From Phyllobacteriaceae bacterium UBA1940 (GTDB taxonomy: Bacteria; Pseudomonadota; Alphaproteobacteria; Rhizobiales; Rhizobiaceae): a stretch of DNA of 5,938 nucleotides. The stretch spans positions 34,188 through 40,125 of the forward strand of contig DDFA01000101.1 in the NCBI GenBank assembly GCA_002336975.1, written 5' to 3'. The notes under the pieces were generated by a model. The model saw only the letters and a program-made list of their open reading frames with translations, was not told where the DNA came from and made no database searches. Positions within the stretch are counted from its first letter, which is position 1. Each line of letters begins with the position of its first letter. Positions 1-5,938 of the stretch are shown piece by piece. The position numbers were made by a program, and so were the translations under genes.

Positions 1-174
1 TGCGCCAATGGCGGCGGCTACTACCATTATTCCTATTCGGTGGTGCGCGGCTGCGACCGCATCGTGCCGGTCGACATCTACGTGCCGGGCTGCCCGCCGA
101 CGGCTGAGGCGCTGCTGTACGGTCTGCTGCTGCTGCAGAAGAAGATCCGCCGCACCGGAACGATCGAGAGATAG
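1..174 (+). CDS. nuoB: NADH-quinone oxidoreductase subunit B (NuoB), 3' end
   Basis: This is the C-terminal 57 residues of NuoB, the peripheral-arm subunit of complex I that binds the [4Fe-4S] cluster N2, the last electron carrier before ubiquinone. The fragment opens with [13 protein letters not shown] and continues to [19 protein letters not shown], both hallmark stretches of the family. Fragment residues C1 and C31 match by position and context the last two N2 ligands (C129 and C158 in E. coli NuoB); the additional C18 is not an expected ligand. The paired ligands and the N-terminus lie before the window. The gene ends with TAG at 172-174, three bases before the nuoC start, so the two are cotranscribed and probably translationally coupled. 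The family assignment is very secure. Confidence 0.97.
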   Translation, partial: CANGGGYYHYSYSVVRGCDRIVPVDIYVPGCPPTAEALLYGLLLLQKKIRRTGTIER

Positions 175-177
175 TCA

Positions 178-780
178 ATGAGCGAAGCTCTGAACGAACT
201 GGCCGCTTACATCCAGGAGAAGCTCGGCGCGAAGGTCGAGGGCTCGGTGGTGGCGTTCGGCGACCTGACCCTGCATGTTTCGGCCGACGACATCGTCGAG
301 GTCGTGTCGTTCCTCAAGCGCGACGTGCAGTGCCAGTTCATCTCGATCATCGACGTCTGCGGCGTCGACTACCCGGCCCGCCGGCGCCGCTTCGACGTGG
401 TCTATCATCTGTTGTCGCCACGCCAGAACCAGCGCATCGCCATCAAGCTCCAGGCGGACGAGGACACGGTCGTGCCCTCGATCACCTCGGTCTTCCCCGG
501 CGCCGACTGGTATGAGCGCGAGACCTACGATCTGTATGGCGTCCTGTTCTCCGGCCATCCTGATCTTCGTCGTATCCTGACCGATTACGGCTTCGAGGGG
601 CATCCGCTGCGCAAGGATTTTCCGCTGACCGGCTTTGTCGAGGTTCGCTACGACGACGAGGTCAAGCGCGTGGTCTACGAGCCGGTGGAGCTCAAGCAGG
701 AATTCCGCAATTTCGATTTTATCTCGCCTTGGGAAGGCACGGACTATGTGCTGCCCGGCGATGAAAAGGCAAAGGGTTGA
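178..780 (+). CDS. nuoC: NADH-quinone oxidoreductase subunit C (NuoC, 30 kDa subunit)
   Basis: NuoC is a hydrophilic, cofactor-free subunit of the peripheral arm of complex I that packs against NuoD near the quinone site. The 200-residue product has the usual length for a stand-alone alphaproteobacterial NuoC. The 30-kDa-subunit signature is clear at residues 113-150: [20 protein letters not shown], then [15 protein letters not shown]. The C-terminal part holds [16 protein letters not shown] and SPWEG, also typical. The ATG at 178 follows the nuoB stop by three bases and has a weak purine-rich site, GAGAG at 166-170, inside the end of nuoB. In many operons nuoD follows directly; here a foreign-looking gene is placed in between. 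NuoC itself reads through to a normal-looking C-terminus ([10 protein letters not shown]), so the insertion has not visibly truncated it. Confidence 0.98.
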   Translation: MSEALNELAAYIQEKLGAKVEGSVVAFGDLTLHVSADDIVEVVSFLKRDVQCQFISIIDVCGVDYPARRRRFDVVYHLLSPRQNQRIAIKLQADEDTVVPSITSVFPGADWYERETYDLYGVLFSGHPDLRRILTDYGFEGHPLRKDFPLTGFVEVRYDDEVKRVVYEPVELKQEFRNFDFISPWEGTDYVLPGDEKAKG

Positions 781-802
781 GTCGGTCGTGGGTCGTCGGT
801 CG
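781..802 (+). repeat. Left arm of the inverted repeat flanking the IVP gene
   Basis: Starting on the base after the nuoC stop, this arm is one G followed by three heptamers: TCGGTCG (782-788), TGGGTCG (789-795) and TCGGTCG (796-802). It is the reverse complement of the CGACCGA units at 1222-1243, with a single mismatch (G790 opposite G1234). T803 can also pair with A1221, giving 22 pairs in 23 positions. It fills most of the gap between nuoC and the next start codon and carries no coding signal of its own. Because it is transcribed, the arms can pair in RNA as well as in DNA. The repeat is read directly from the sequence; its folding in the cell is inferred. Confidence 0.93.
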
Positions 803-815
803 TGAGAGATTTGCA

Positions 816-1271
816 ATGAGCGTGATCCAGTCGTATCGCGACCTCAGAGTCTGGCAGGCCGGGATGGATCTGGCCGAAGCAGCCTACGGCGTCACCAAGT
901 CGTGGCCGAAGGAAGAAATGTTTGGAATGACATCTCAAGTCCGGCGGTCAGAAGCGTCGGTGCCCGCCAATATCGCCGAAGGATTTGGACGGGGATCGTC
1001 GGGTTCGTTCGTGCAATTCCTGCGGACGACGCAAGGATCGCTGAAGGAATTTGAGACGCATGTCCTGCTGGCGGGACGCGTCGGGCTTCTGCAACAGCAG
1101 GACGCGGATTTGCTCCTCGGTCGTTCTGACGACCTTGGGAAGATGCTTGGCAGCCTGATACGCAAGGCGGCTCCAAGCCCGACCGACCGCGTGAAACGAT
1201 CGCCGTATGGCGTTCGACCGACGACCGACGACCGACGACCGACACTCCTCGACGAGGCAAAGTCCCAATGA
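816..1271 (+). CDS. Four-helix-bundle protein of the 23S rRNA IVP (S23) family
   Basis: The predicted 151-residue protein belongs to the family first found inside intervening sequences of bacterial 23S rRNA genes and related to the Avd protein of diversity-generating retroelements. Members are small, helical, often oligomeric and of unknown or nucleic-acid-linked function. Residues 7-118 carry the family pattern: [18 protein letters not shown], then P31-K-E-E-M-F-G-M, Q41-[18 protein letters not shown] (48-61), F65-V-Q-F-L-R, G74-S-L-K-E-F-E, and a last amphipathic helix. I chose ATG 816 because GAGAG (804-808) precedes it by seven bases and the family match begins at residue 7; a TTG at 777 would add 13 residues encoded mainly by the inverted repeat. 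Residues 134-143 are encoded by the right repeat arm, so the tail is probably a by-product of the repeat. The stop overlaps the nuoD start (ATGA). G+C is lower than in neighbours (33 of 60 at 901-960, 43 of 60 at 1501-1560, hand count), suggesting acquisition. No complex I role is known. Confidence 0.92.
   Translation: MSVIQSYRDLRVWQAGMDLAEAAYGVTKSWPKEEMFGMTSQVRRSEASVPANIAEGFGRGSSGSFVQFLRTTQGSLKEFETHVLLAGRVGLLQQQDADLLLGRSDDLGKMLGSLIRKAAPSPTDRVKRSPYGVRPTTDDRRPTLLDEAKSQ
1215..1243 (+). repeat. Right arm of the inverted repeat: four CGACCGA heptamers
   Basis: Four perfect tandem copies of the 7-bp unit CGACCGA (1215-1221, 1222-1228, 1229-1235, 1236-1242) are followed by one more C. The last three copies are complementary to the left arm at 781-802, so the arms enclose a loop of about 410 bases holding the IVP gene. 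The array lies inside the reading frame of that gene and encodes [10 protein letters not shown] (residues 134-143). Since seven is not a multiple of three, gain or loss of one unit would shift the frame at the end of the ORF. A diverged relative, GACCGACCG, occurs just upstream at 1181-1189. Confidence 0.94.
1247..1257 (+). promoter_or_regulatory. nuoD ribosome binding site within a small potential hairpin
   Basis: GAGG at 1254-1257 is the only good Shine-Dalgarno candidate for the nuoD ATG at 1268, with a ten-base spacer. It is the right half of a short inverted repeat, CCTC (1247-1250), GAC loop, GAGG (1254-1257). The stem is only four base pairs, so it would be weak alone. It starts four bases after the end of the long repeat arm and could stack on that helix. 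Whether it limits nuoD translation is an inference; ribosomes translating the upstream ORF would open it before reaching nuoD. Confidence 0.45.
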
Positions 1272-2458
1272 CCGAGCACGCCGTCCGCAACTTCAACATC
1301 AATTTCGGCCCGCAGCATCCTGCCGCGCACGGCGTGTTGCGCCTTGTGCTGGAGCTCGACGGCGAGGTGGTCGAGCGAGTCGATCCGCATATCGGCCTGC
1401 TGCACCGCGGCACCGAGAAGCTGATGGAGAACAAGACCTATCTCCAGGCGGTGCCTTATCTCGACCGGCTCGACTATTGCGCGCCGATGAACCAGGAGCA
1501 CGCGTTTTGCCTGGCGGCCGAGCGGCTGCTCGGCATCGAGGTTCCCAAGCGCGGCCAGCTGATCCGGGTGCTCTATTCCGAGATCGGTCGCATCATGAGC
1601 CATCTGCTCAACATCACCACCCAGGCGATGGACGTCGGTGCGCTGACGCCGCCGCTGTGGGGTTTTGTCGAGCGCGAAAAGCTGATGGTGTTTTACGAGC
1701 GCGCCTCGGGCTCGCGCATGCATGCGGCCTACTTCCGGCCCGGCGGCGTGCACCAGGACCTGCCCGAGCAGCTGATCGAGGACATCGGCAAGTGGATCGA
1801 TCCGTTCCTCAAGGCGGTCGACGATCTTGACGCGCTTTTGACGCCCAACCGCATCTTCAAGCAGCGCAATGTCGACATCGGCGTGGTCGGCCTCGAAGAC
1901 GCCTGGGCCTGGGGTTTTTCGGGCGTCATGGTGCGTGGCTCGGGCGCGGCTTGGGATCTGCGCAAATCGCAGCCATACGAATGCTATTCGGAGATGGAGT
2001 TTGACATTCCGATCGGCAAGAACGGTGACAATTACGACCGTTACCTGATCCGCATGGAAGAGATGCGCCAGGCCGCCCGCATCATGCGCCAGTGCGTCGA
2101 CCTGCTGCTCGGCAAGGAAAAGACCGGGCCGGTGTCCAACGCCGACGGCAAGGTCGTGCCGCCCAAACGCGGCCCGATGAAGCAGTCGATGGAAGCGCTG
2201 ATCCATCACTTCAAGCTCTACACCGAAGGCTACCGGGTGCCGGAAGGCGACGTCTATGCCGCTGTCGAGGCGCCCAAGGGCGAGTTCGGCGTCTATCTCG
2301 TCTCCGACGGGTCGAACAAGCCCTATCGCGCCAAGCTGCGCGCGCCGGGTTTTGCCCATCTTCAGGCGATGGAATTCCTGTGCAAGGGCCATCTGCTCGC
2401 CGACGTGACGGCGATCCTCGGCTCCATCGATATCGTGTTTGGTGAGGTCGATCGCTAA
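1268..2458 (+). CDS. nuoD: NADH-quinone oxidoreductase subunit D (NuoD, 49 kDa subunit)
   Basis: NuoD is the complex I subunit that, with NuoB, forms the ubiquinone-binding cavity; it descends from the large subunit of [NiFe] hydrogenases. The 396-residue product is full length for a rhizobial NuoD. Visible signatures are [14 protein letters not shown] (13-26), the 49-kDa motif [12 protein letters not shown] (45-56), YLDRLDY (64-70), [17 protein letters not shown] in the middle, and the C-terminal GKGHL-like CKGHLLADV and IVFGEVDR. H21 and Y70 match by motif and by their 49-residue spacing the quinone-head ligands His38 and Tyr87 of Thermus Nqo4. The start at ATG 1268 overlaps the stop of the preceding IVP-family gene by four bases, so its translation may be coupled to that gene. 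The next gene starts on the base after the TAA. Confidence 0.98.
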   Translation: MTEHAVRNFNINFGPQHPAAHGVLRLVLELDGEVVERVDPHIGLLHRGTEKLMENKTYLQAVPYLDRLDYCAPMNQEHAFCLAAERLLGIEVPKRGQLIRVLYSEIGRIMSHLLNITTQAMDVGALTPPLWGFVEREKLMVFYERASGSRMHAAYFRPGGVHQDLPEQLIEDIGKWIDPFLKAVDDLDALLTPNRIFKQRNVDIGVVGLEDAWAWGFSGVMVRGSGAAWDLRKSQPYECYSEMEFDIPIGKNGDNYDRYLIRMEEMRQAARIMRQCVDLLLGKEKTGPVSNADGKVVPPKRGPMKQSMEALIHHFKLYTEGYRVPEGDVYAAVEAPKGEFGVYLVSDGSNKPYRAKLRAPGFAHLQAMEFLCKGHLLADVTAILGSIDIVFGEVDR

Positions 2459-3586
2459 ATGTCAGTCCGCCGTCTCGCCGATCCCGCAGTCCAGCCAGCG
2501 TCGTTCGCCTTCAACAAGGCGATGACCGCGCAGGCCAAGACCTGGATCAAGAAATATCCGAAGGGCCGCGAACAGTCGGCCGTCATCCCGCTGCTGATGC
2601 TGGCGCAGGAGCAGGAAGGCTGGGTGACGCGCGCCGCCATCGAACACGTCGCGCAGATGCTGGAAATGCCCTACATCCGCGTGCTTGAGGTCGCGACCTT
2701 CTACACCCAGTTCCAGCTGAAGCCGGTCGGCACGCGCGCCCATGTACAGGTGTGCGGCACGACGCCGTGCCAGTTGATGGGCGCCGAGGCGCTGATCGAC
2801 GTCTGCCGCTCAAAAATCCATCACGACCAGTTCCACACCAATGTCGACGGCACGCTGTCCTGGGAAGAGGTCGAGTGCCTGGGCGCCTGCGCCAATGCGC
2901 CGATGGTGATGATCTTCAAGGACGCCTACGAGGATCTGACGCCGGAACGCCTGGCCCAGATCATCGACGCGTTCGAAGCCGGCCGCGGTTCCTCGATTGC
3001 GCCCGGACCGCAAAACGGCCGCCATTTCTCTGCCCCGGTCTCGGGTTTTACCGCGTTGCAGGATGAGAAGGCGCTGCTGAAATCGGCGCGCGACAAGGAC
3101 GCCAGGGAGGCGGCCAAGGCGCTCAAGGCCGCTGCCGCGACCGACGCGCCGAAGTCGGATGCCGCCACTGGCGCGCCGAAGCCGGTCCAGGCCGCGAGCA
3201 TTGCGGCAAAGCCCGCCGCCAAGGCGAAGGCGGAACCCAAGACTTCGGCGAAGCCGGAGCCGAAGAAGGCGGCAAAGCCTGCTCCGGCCGCCAAGCCGAC
3301 GCTCGACGACAAGCGCCGTCCCGCCGGCATGGCGCGGCCCAAGACCGTCGACGATCTGAAGCTGATTTCCGGCGTCGGGCCGAAGATTGAGGCCATCCTG
3401 CACGAACTCGGCATTTTCCAGTTCGCGCAGGTCGCCGCCTGGACCAAGGATCAGCGCGACTGGGTCGACGGCTATCTCTCGTTCAGCGGCCGCATCGACC
3501 GCGACGAATGGGTCAAGCAGGCGAAAGCCCTGGCCAAGGGCGGCGTCGCTGAATATGTCCGCGTCTTTGGCAAGAAACCGGTTTGA
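2459..3586 (+). CDS. nuoE: NADH-quinone oxidoreductase subunit E (NuoE, 24 kDa subunit) with C-terminal extension
   Basis: NuoE is part of the NADH-dehydrogenase module and holds the [2Fe-2S] cluster N1a next to NuoF. Residues about 17-175 are the conserved thioredoxin-like core: SAVIPLLMLAQEQEGWV, VLEVATFYTQF, then the four ligands C99, C104 (CGTTPC) and C140, C144 (CLGAC). The protein is 375 residues, roughly twice a minimal NuoE. Residues about 205-295 form a low-complexity linker rich in Ala, Lys and Pro, probably disordered. Residues 298-360 (VDDLKLISGVGPKIE through WVKQAKALAK) form a compact domain with a GVGPK hairpin resembling helix-hairpin-helix / H3TH-like domains (COG3743-type). 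The same domain recurs in the gene at 4933. Extended NuoE proteins are, to my knowledge, usual in rhizobia. The start ATG directly follows the nuoD stop (TAAATG), with AGGTCG upstream as a weak site. Confidence 0.96.
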   Translation: MSVRRLADPAVQPASFAFNKAMTAQAKTWIKKYPKGREQSAVIPLLMLAQEQEGWVTRAAIEHVAQMLEMPYIRVLEVATFYTQFQLKPVGTRAHVQVCGTTPCQLMGAEALIDVCRSKIHHDQFHTNVDGTLSWEEVECLGACANAPMVMIFKDAYEDLTPERLAQIIDAFEAGRGSSIAPGPQNGRHFSAPVSGFTALQDEKALLKSARDKDAREAAKALKAAAATDAPKSDAATGAPKPVQAASIAAKPAAKAKAEPKTSAKPEPKKAAKPAPAAKPTLDDKRRPAGMARPKTVDDLKLISGVGPKIEAILHELGIFQFAQVAAWTKDQRDWVDGYLSFSGRIDRDEWVKQAKALAKGGVAEYVRVFGKKPV

Positions 3587-3597
3587 GGATGTGACGG

Positions 3598-4902
<1,305 letters not shown>

Positions 4903-4919
4903 GGCAGGGCTTAACTGGC

Positions 4920-4925
4920 AAGGAG
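4920..4925 (+). promoter_or_regulatory. Ribosome binding site fixing the start at 4933
   Basis: AAGGAG at 4920-4925 is the strongest Shine-Dalgarno match in the window. It lies seven bases before ATG 4933 and so favours this start over the TTG at 4930. The gap from the nuoF stop to this gene is 30 bases and holds no hairpin or promoter that I can recognise. Confidence 0.75.
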
Positions 4926-4932
4926 CGGTTTG

Positions 4933-5532
4933 ATGAGCGATCCTCAAAATATGCGTCCGGGCGAGGACGAAGCGCAGGTCAAGTCCGATCTGTTTTCGCA
5001 TCCGCTGGCGCTGCCGGCGATCGCGGTGACGCTGGGCATCGGCGCGGCAAGCCAGGTGTTCGGCTTCTGGATGGGCGCCATGTCGGGCGCTTTGCAGGCG
5101 TCGCGCCGCCTGTCCGACGCAAGCGCGCCGCTCGGCGGCACCGCCGCCGACGAGGCGAGCCTGCCCAAGGCGCCGAAGCCGACCGTTGTGAAAGCCAGGA
5201 CGGCTGTCAAAAAGATCATATCCGATGCATCTGTCGCCGCAGGCGAGGCGACCGGGGTTTCGGGCGAAACCACCGCGAAAGTCATCGAGCTTCGCTCCGC
5301 AAGGGCTGCCGTTCCGGCGGCGGCGGACGACCTGAAGATCATCTCCGGCGTCGGCCCGAAGCTCGAACAGGTATTGAACAAGCTCGGCGTGTCGACCTAT
5401 GCGCAGATCGCCGCATGGACGGATGCCGACGTGATGCGTATCGAGGAGCACTTCGGCTTCCCGGGCAGGGTGTCGCGCGACGGCTGGATCGACCAGGCGG
5501 CGAAGCTGTTGACCGGAAAGAAGCTGGGATGA
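4933..5532 (+). CDS. Accessory nuo-operon protein: hydrophobic segment plus NuoE-like C-terminal domain
   Basis: This 199-residue protein is not a recognised complex I core subunit, yet sits between nuoF and nuoG. Residues 24-55 (HPLALPAIAVTLGIG onward to GFWMGAMSGALQ) are hydrophobic with small residues and could be a membrane segment or an amphipathic, phasin-like helix; there is no clear signal peptide. A low-complexity Ala/Lys/Pro-containing middle follows. Residues 131-193 (ADDLKIISGVGPKLE through WIDQAAKLL) match the extra C-terminal domain of NuoE in the same operon: about 31 of 65 positions are identical by eye, including DDLK-ISGVGPK, AQ-AAWT and GR--RD-W--QA. Such domains resemble the H3TH/helix-hairpin-helix fold (COG3743-type); here a protein-interaction role at complex I is as plausible as nucleic-acid binding. 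Similar genes are, as I recall, found in nuo operons of Mesorhizobium-like bacteria. Its stop overlaps the ATG of a small ORF (ATGA). Confidence 0.88.
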   Translation: MSDPQNMRPGEDEAQVKSDLFSHPLALPAIAVTLGIGAASQVFGFWMGAMSGALQASRRLSDASAPLGGTAADEASLPKAPKPTVVKARTAVKKIISDASVAAGEATGVSGETTAKVIELRSARAAVPAAADDLKIISGVGPKLEQVLNKLGVSTYAQIAAWTDADVMRIEEHFGFPGRVSRDGWIDQAAKLLTGKKLG

Positions 5533-5648
5533 CCGTGGCGAACGGCTCGCAGCGAAGTGCGGCGGCTGGCCGGACCGGGCTTGGGCCCGTGACCGCAGCC
5601 GGGCAGGAATACGAAGCGGCGCGAGCCGCCGGGGGCAAGAATGGCTAA
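5529..5648 (+). CDS. Possible 39-residue small ORF linking the accessory gene to nuoG
   Basis: This ORF would encode a 39-residue, Ala/Gly/Arg-rich peptide starting [10 protein letters not shown] and ending [10 protein letters not shown]. Its ATG overlaps the preceding stop as ATGA, and its TAA (5646-5648) lies inside the first codons of nuoG, overlapping it by eight bases. It therefore keeps ribosomes moving across the 108-base gap to nuoG. There is no strong ribosome site of its own; GGAAAGAAG at 5515-5523 is purine rich. I recognise no domain. It could be a real small protein, a translational-coupling leader, or a chance ORF in G+C-rich DNA; composition alone does not decide. The alternative reading is a plain intergenic spacer. 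Confidence 0.35.
   Translation: MTVANGSQRSAAAGRTGLGPVTAAGQEYEAARAAGGKNG
5543..5628 (+). repeat. Inverted repeat enclosing a small hairpin upstream of nuoG
   Basis: CGGCTCGC (5543-5550) is perfectly complementary to GCGAGCCG (5621-5628), 70 bases apart. Between them lies a second short hairpin, CGGGC (5576-5580), TTGG loop, GCCCG (5585-5589). Together they could fold the gap before nuoG into a branched structure ending 12 bases before its start codon. There is no U-rich tract, so it does not look like an intrinsic terminator. Short perfect repeats arise often by chance in G+C-rich sequence, so significance is uncertain. Confidence 0.4.
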
Positions 5649-5938
5649 GATCAAGGTCGACGGGAAAGAGATCGATGTTCCCGATCACTACACGCTGCTG
5701 CAGGCGGCCGAGGACGCGGGCGCGGAAGTGCCGCGCTTCTGCTTCCACGAGCGGCTGTCGATCGCCGGCAATTGCCGCATGTGCCTGGTCGAGGTGAAGG
5801 GCGGCCCGCCCAAGCCGGCGGCCTCCTGCGCGATGGGCGTGCGCGACCTGCGTCCCGGCCCCAATGGCGAGCCGCCGGAAATCTTCACCAACACGCCAAT
5901 GGTCAAGAAGGCCCGCGAAGGCGTGATGGAGTTCCTGC
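5641..5938 (+). CDS. nuoG: NADH-quinone oxidoreductase subunit G (NuoG, 75 kDa subunit), 5' end
   Basis: NuoG is the largest peripheral subunit of complex I and carries several Fe-S clusters linking NuoF to the quinone module. The first 99 residues are visible and the gene runs off the window. They form the N-terminal ferredoxin-like domain: [20 protein letters not shown], then [20 protein letters not shown]. The ligands of [2Fe-2S] cluster N1b are C34, C45, C48 and C63. The start at ATG 5641 places the family's beginning correctly; its ribosome site is weak (GGGGG at 5631-5635), which makes coupling to the upstream small ORF plausible. No frameshift is seen in the visible part. Confidence 0.97.
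   Translation, partial: MAKIKVDGKEIDVPDHYTLLQAAEDAGAEVPRFCFHERLSIAGNCRMCLVEVKGGPPKPAASCAMGVRDLRPGPNGEPPEIFTNTPMVKKAREGVMEFL

Noticed and set aside
777..815. TTG at 777 as start of the IVP gene, adding 13 residues
   Set aside because: The added residues are encoded mostly by the left repeat arm, and the ATG at 816 has a placed purine-rich site and fits the family start.
781..1243. Inverted arms as a transcription terminator
   Set aside because: The arms are over 400 bases apart, no T-tract follows either arm, and essential nuo genes continue downstream.
1215..1243. CRISPR-like or diversity-generating retroelement signal, given the repeats and Avd relationship
   Set aside because: The repeats are 7-bp tandem units with no spacers, and there is no reverse transcriptase or template/variable repeat pair in the window.
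781..1271. Classical insertion sequence
   Set aside because: No transposase is present; the only ORF between the inverted arms is the IVP-family protein, which is not a known transposase.
935..2392. 485-codon open frame on the - strand opposite nuoD and the IVP gene
   Set aside because: It is a shadow of nuoD, and its [13 protein letters not shown] segment is only the complement of the heptamer repeat. No ribosome site or domain supports it.
2092..2445. 117-codon + strand frame inside nuoD, and similar Arg-rich frames inside nuoE and nuoF
   Set aside because: These are out-of-frame shadows of the core genes with skewed Arg/Pro/Ala composition and no supporting signals.

Overview
This window is an internal slice of a nuo operon, which encodes the proton-pumping NADH:quinone oxidoreductase (respiratory complex I). 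All recognised genes are on the + strand. The organism is most likely an alphaproteobacterium of the Rhizobiales, probably a Mesorhizobium-like or Phyllobacteriaceae member. This is inferred from four things: high G+C content, separate nuoC and nuoD genes with mitochondria-like sequences, a NuoE carrying a long Ala/Lys/Pro linker and an extra C-terminal domain, and an accessory gene with the same domain between nuoF and nuoG. The genus cannot be proved from this sequence alone.

Layout: the 3' end of nuoB (1-174), nuoC (178-780), an unexpected 151-residue four-helix-bundle gene of the 23S rRNA intervening-sequence protein (IVP/S23) family (816-1271), nuoD (1268-2458), nuoE with its extension (2459-3586), nuoF (3598-4902), an accessory gene with a hydrophobic segment and a helix-hairpin-helix-like domain (4933-5532), a possible 39-codon small ORF (5529-5648), and the 5' end of nuoG (5641 onward, cut by the window edge). 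Genes touch, overlap or are separated by at most 35 bases, and I see no internal promoter or terminator, so the segment is probably read as one transcript. No stretch over 300 bases lacks a gene.

How the parts work together: NuoE, NuoF and NuoG form the NADH-oxidising module (FMN plus Fe-S clusters). NuoB, NuoC and NuoD belong to the module that passes electrons through cluster N2 to ubiquinone. All cluster-ligating cysteines expected in the visible parts are present and no core gene is broken.

The most interesting feature is the cassette between nuoC and nuoD. The IVP-family gene is bracketed by inverted arrays of a 7-bp unit (781-802 and 1215-1243). These can pair as about 23 bp with one mismatch, so the transcript could fold the whole foreign ORF out as a loop, as IVP-encoding intervening sequences do in 23S rRNA. 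Here the host is a protein-coding operon. The right arm also encodes the tail of the protein, and its ORF runs into nuoD through an ATGA overlap. The second point of interest is the same ISGVGPK-type domain on both NuoE and the protein encoded between nuoF and nuoG.
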